The notes below the pieces were generated by a model. The model saw only the letters and a list, made by a program, of their open reading frames with translations. It was not told the origin of the DNA and searched no databases. A DNA stretch of 64,000 nucleotides from DATBGO01 sp050011895. GTDB taxonomy: Bacteria > Actinomycetota > Actinomycetes > Streptosporangiales > Streptosporangiaceae. Each line of letters opens with the position of its first letter. Positions within the stretch are counted from its first letter, which is position 1. Shown here piece after piece: positions 62,942-64,000 of this stretch. Where the stretch lies: positions 1 to 64,000 of the forward strand of contig JBEKIF010000027.1 of the NCBI GenBank assembly GCA_050011895.1, written 5' to 3'. The position numbers were made by a program, and so were the translations under genes.

Positions 62942-63812
62942 CCACGGCGAGATAGCCGTGGCGACCGAGGTACGCGAGCAGTTCGTCGGCGGCCGGTCCG
63001 GGGGACAGCGGACCGAGCACGGTGGGTGGGGTGCGCTCTACGAGCGCTCCGGTTAGCTCCAGCGTCCGGCGCAGGGCCGAACCGGACGGACCCGCGAGCT
63101 CGCGCGGCCGGGGCCGGTACGGATGTGCGCCCAGCACCCGGATCCGTCGCGGCGCGGCGGCGGCCGGCGTGCCGGCCACCGTGATCGCAGCGTTCTCGCT
63201 GGCCAGGGTGGCGGGTAGCCCGGCCCGCCGCAACCGTACCCCGGCCGCCTCGACCGACACCACGGCCGGCGGCCGCACTATCAGCACCTCGCGGCGACCG
63301 CCGTCGAGGCGCCGGTGCACCCGCAATGCGCGATCGTCCGCGGGCTCCAGCTGCACGCAGCCCAGGGCCTGCGCCGCGCCTAGCGACGCAGCCAGGAACG
63401 CGGGAAACGAGCCGGTGGCCCGGTCGGCCGTCCGGTCGCCGCACAGCACCAGAGCCGGCACCCCGTAGTACTGGCGCAGGGCCACGGCGAGCGCGGCGGC
63501 GGATTCCTGCTCTCCGCCGACCAGGCCGGCCGGGCGCGGGGCCGCCGTCCAGCTGGCCGGCTCGACGCGCAGCCCCTGCGCAGCGCCTGCCGCCAGCGCG
63601 TCCCGCAGCATCGCATCGGCCTCGGCCGGGCCGACGGTGGCCGCGACCACCTGGGCATCCCACCGCTCCGCCAAGCGCAGCGCGTGCTCCAGGGCAGCGA
63701 GCTCCGACTGGTTCGGCCCGCGGTCGCGCCGGTCGGCGCGCACCGCCCCGGTCAGCGGGTCGACTTCGGTCTCGCGCCAGGACCAGCCAAGCGCCGCGAC
63801 GATCACCGTCAT
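62934..63812 (-). CDS. Electron transfer flavoprotein beta-subunit-like protein
   Basis: The EtfB-like order is visible: NQSELAALEHALRLAERWDA near residue 35, ALVLCGDRTADRATGSFPAF and LAASLGAAQALGCVQLE (the signature region), VVSVEAAGVRLRRAGLP. At 292 residues it is slightly longer than usual. It probably pairs with an alpha subunit beyond the right edge and carries electrons between a mycofactocin-linked redox system and the ferredoxin. The ATG follows a GGAGGG near the ferredoxin stop, six bases apart. Confidence 0.85.
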   Translation of the reverse strand: MTVIVAALGWSWRETEVDPLTGAVRADRRDRGPNQSELAALEHALRLAERWDAQVVAATVGPAEADAMLRDALAAGAAQGLRVEPASWTAAPRPAGLVGGEQESAAALAVALRQYYGVPALVLCGDRTADRATGSFPAFLAASLGAAQALGCVQLEPADDRALRVHRRLDGGRREVLIVRPPAVVSVEAAGVRLRRAGLPATLASENAAITVAGTPAAAAPRRIRVLGAHPYRPRPRELAGPSGSALRRTLELTGALVERTPPTVLGPLSPGPAADELLAYLGRHGYLAVGD

Positions 63813-63818
63813 GCTCCC

Positions 63819-64000
63819 TCACCCCCTCCGGAATACAACGCCGTCGCCGCCCGCAGGGTAACTCCAGGAGATAGCTCCCTCGCGATTGCAGACCTGATAG
63901 CAAGTACCGCATTCGAAGCACTGCTCGTAGCTGAAAAGGATGCCGCCGCCGGCTGTCGGCACGAACAGGCTGGCCGGACAGGCGTGCACGCACTCCTTGG
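63819..64000 (-). CDS. Ferredoxin-like (FixX type) protein, cut by the window edge
   Basis: The visible C-terminal 60 residues read KECVHACPASLFVPTAGGG, then FSYEQCFECGTCYQVCNREG. The CxxxCP and CxxCGTCxxxC sets form iron–sulfur clusters as in FixX partners of electron transfer flavoproteins. The start lies beyond 64000. It should link the Etf-like protein to quinones or another acceptor and belongs to the mycofactocin operon. Confidence 0.82.
   Translation of the reverse strand, partial: KECVHACPASLFVPTAGGGILFSYEQCFECGTCYQVCNREGAISWSYPAGGDGVVFRRG

Overview
The window is very GC-rich DNA from an actinomycete, most likely a filamentous soil type. The signs are strongly GC-biased third codon positions, many GTG starts, 4-base ATGA/GTGA gene overlaps, the core gene order mtnP–fmdB–folate cyclo-ligase–galU–moeA–moaC–mogA–rimJ, an AfsR/LuxR-type giant regulator, and a mycofactocin locus. 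I cannot name the genus.

1–11.7 kb: a minus-strand operon for an extracellular polysaccharide. In transcription order it holds an AlgD-like nucleotide-sugar dehydrogenase, a GT4 glycosyltransferase, an AsnB-type amidotransferase, a two-domain oxidoreductase, a heparinase/alginate-lyase-like lyase, and two Wzz-type chain-length proteins whose kinase domains have lost the P-loop. The second Wzz gene runs off the left edge. 12–17.6 kb: a PAP2 phosphatase, dTDP-rhamnose precursor genes rfbC, rfbB and rfbA (no rfbD seen), and a membrane-anchored SGNH hydrolase. 17.7–23.1 kb: an EamA transporter whose tail is extended by repeats, then an eroding glycogen locus: glgP, a GlgA scrap, an intact GH57 gene and a GH57 N-terminal scrap. 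23.2–36.7 kb: a cupin/TetR divergent pair with a candidate operator, an acyl-CoA ligase–SDR fusion, a LuxR-ATPase regulator, a RHH/PIN toxin–antitoxin pair, a methyltransferase, a large protein of unknown function, panB, tRNA-Arg and a CBS protein.

36.7–44.9 kb: a 20-bp perfect inverted repeat and an array of 13–14-bp repeats, then a conserved core block (mtnP, fmdB-like, folate cyclo-ligase, galU, moeA/glp-like, moaC, mogA, rimJ-like, a GlpR/SepX-like membrane protein) ending in tRNA-Ala(CGC). The tRNA is followed by a frameshifted tyrosine integrase. That marks the start of an accessory region of about 14 kb (44.9 to about 58.9 kb).

The most interesting content is in the accessory region. 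At 47.3–51.5 kb lies a compact RiPP-type operon: an XRE/TPR regulator, a GNAT acetyltransferase, a radical SAM/SPASM enzyme, a 45-residue peptide ending in CSCNAGDDNPY, and an aminoglycoside-phosphotransferase-like kinase. The peptide gene has an ideal ribosome site that overlaps the enzyme's stop codon. I do not recognise the product. Around it are remnants of a helicase and a type I restriction subunit, an intact HepT/MntA toxin–antitoxin pair with an HTH fused to the antitoxin, a DHA2 efflux pump with its MarR regulator and two palindromic operators, an aldehyde dehydrogenase, and a 130-bp fragment of a second copy of the RiPP regulator.

58.9–64 kb: a cysQ-like phosphatase, then the minus-strand 3' half of a mycofactocin locus: ferredoxin (cut by the edge), EtfB-like protein, mftE, a short-chain dehydrogenase and mftF. 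The precursor mftA and mftB–D should lie to the right of the window. The window therefore holds parts of two radical-SAM peptide pathways: one known redox cofactor and one apparently uncharacterised peptide.
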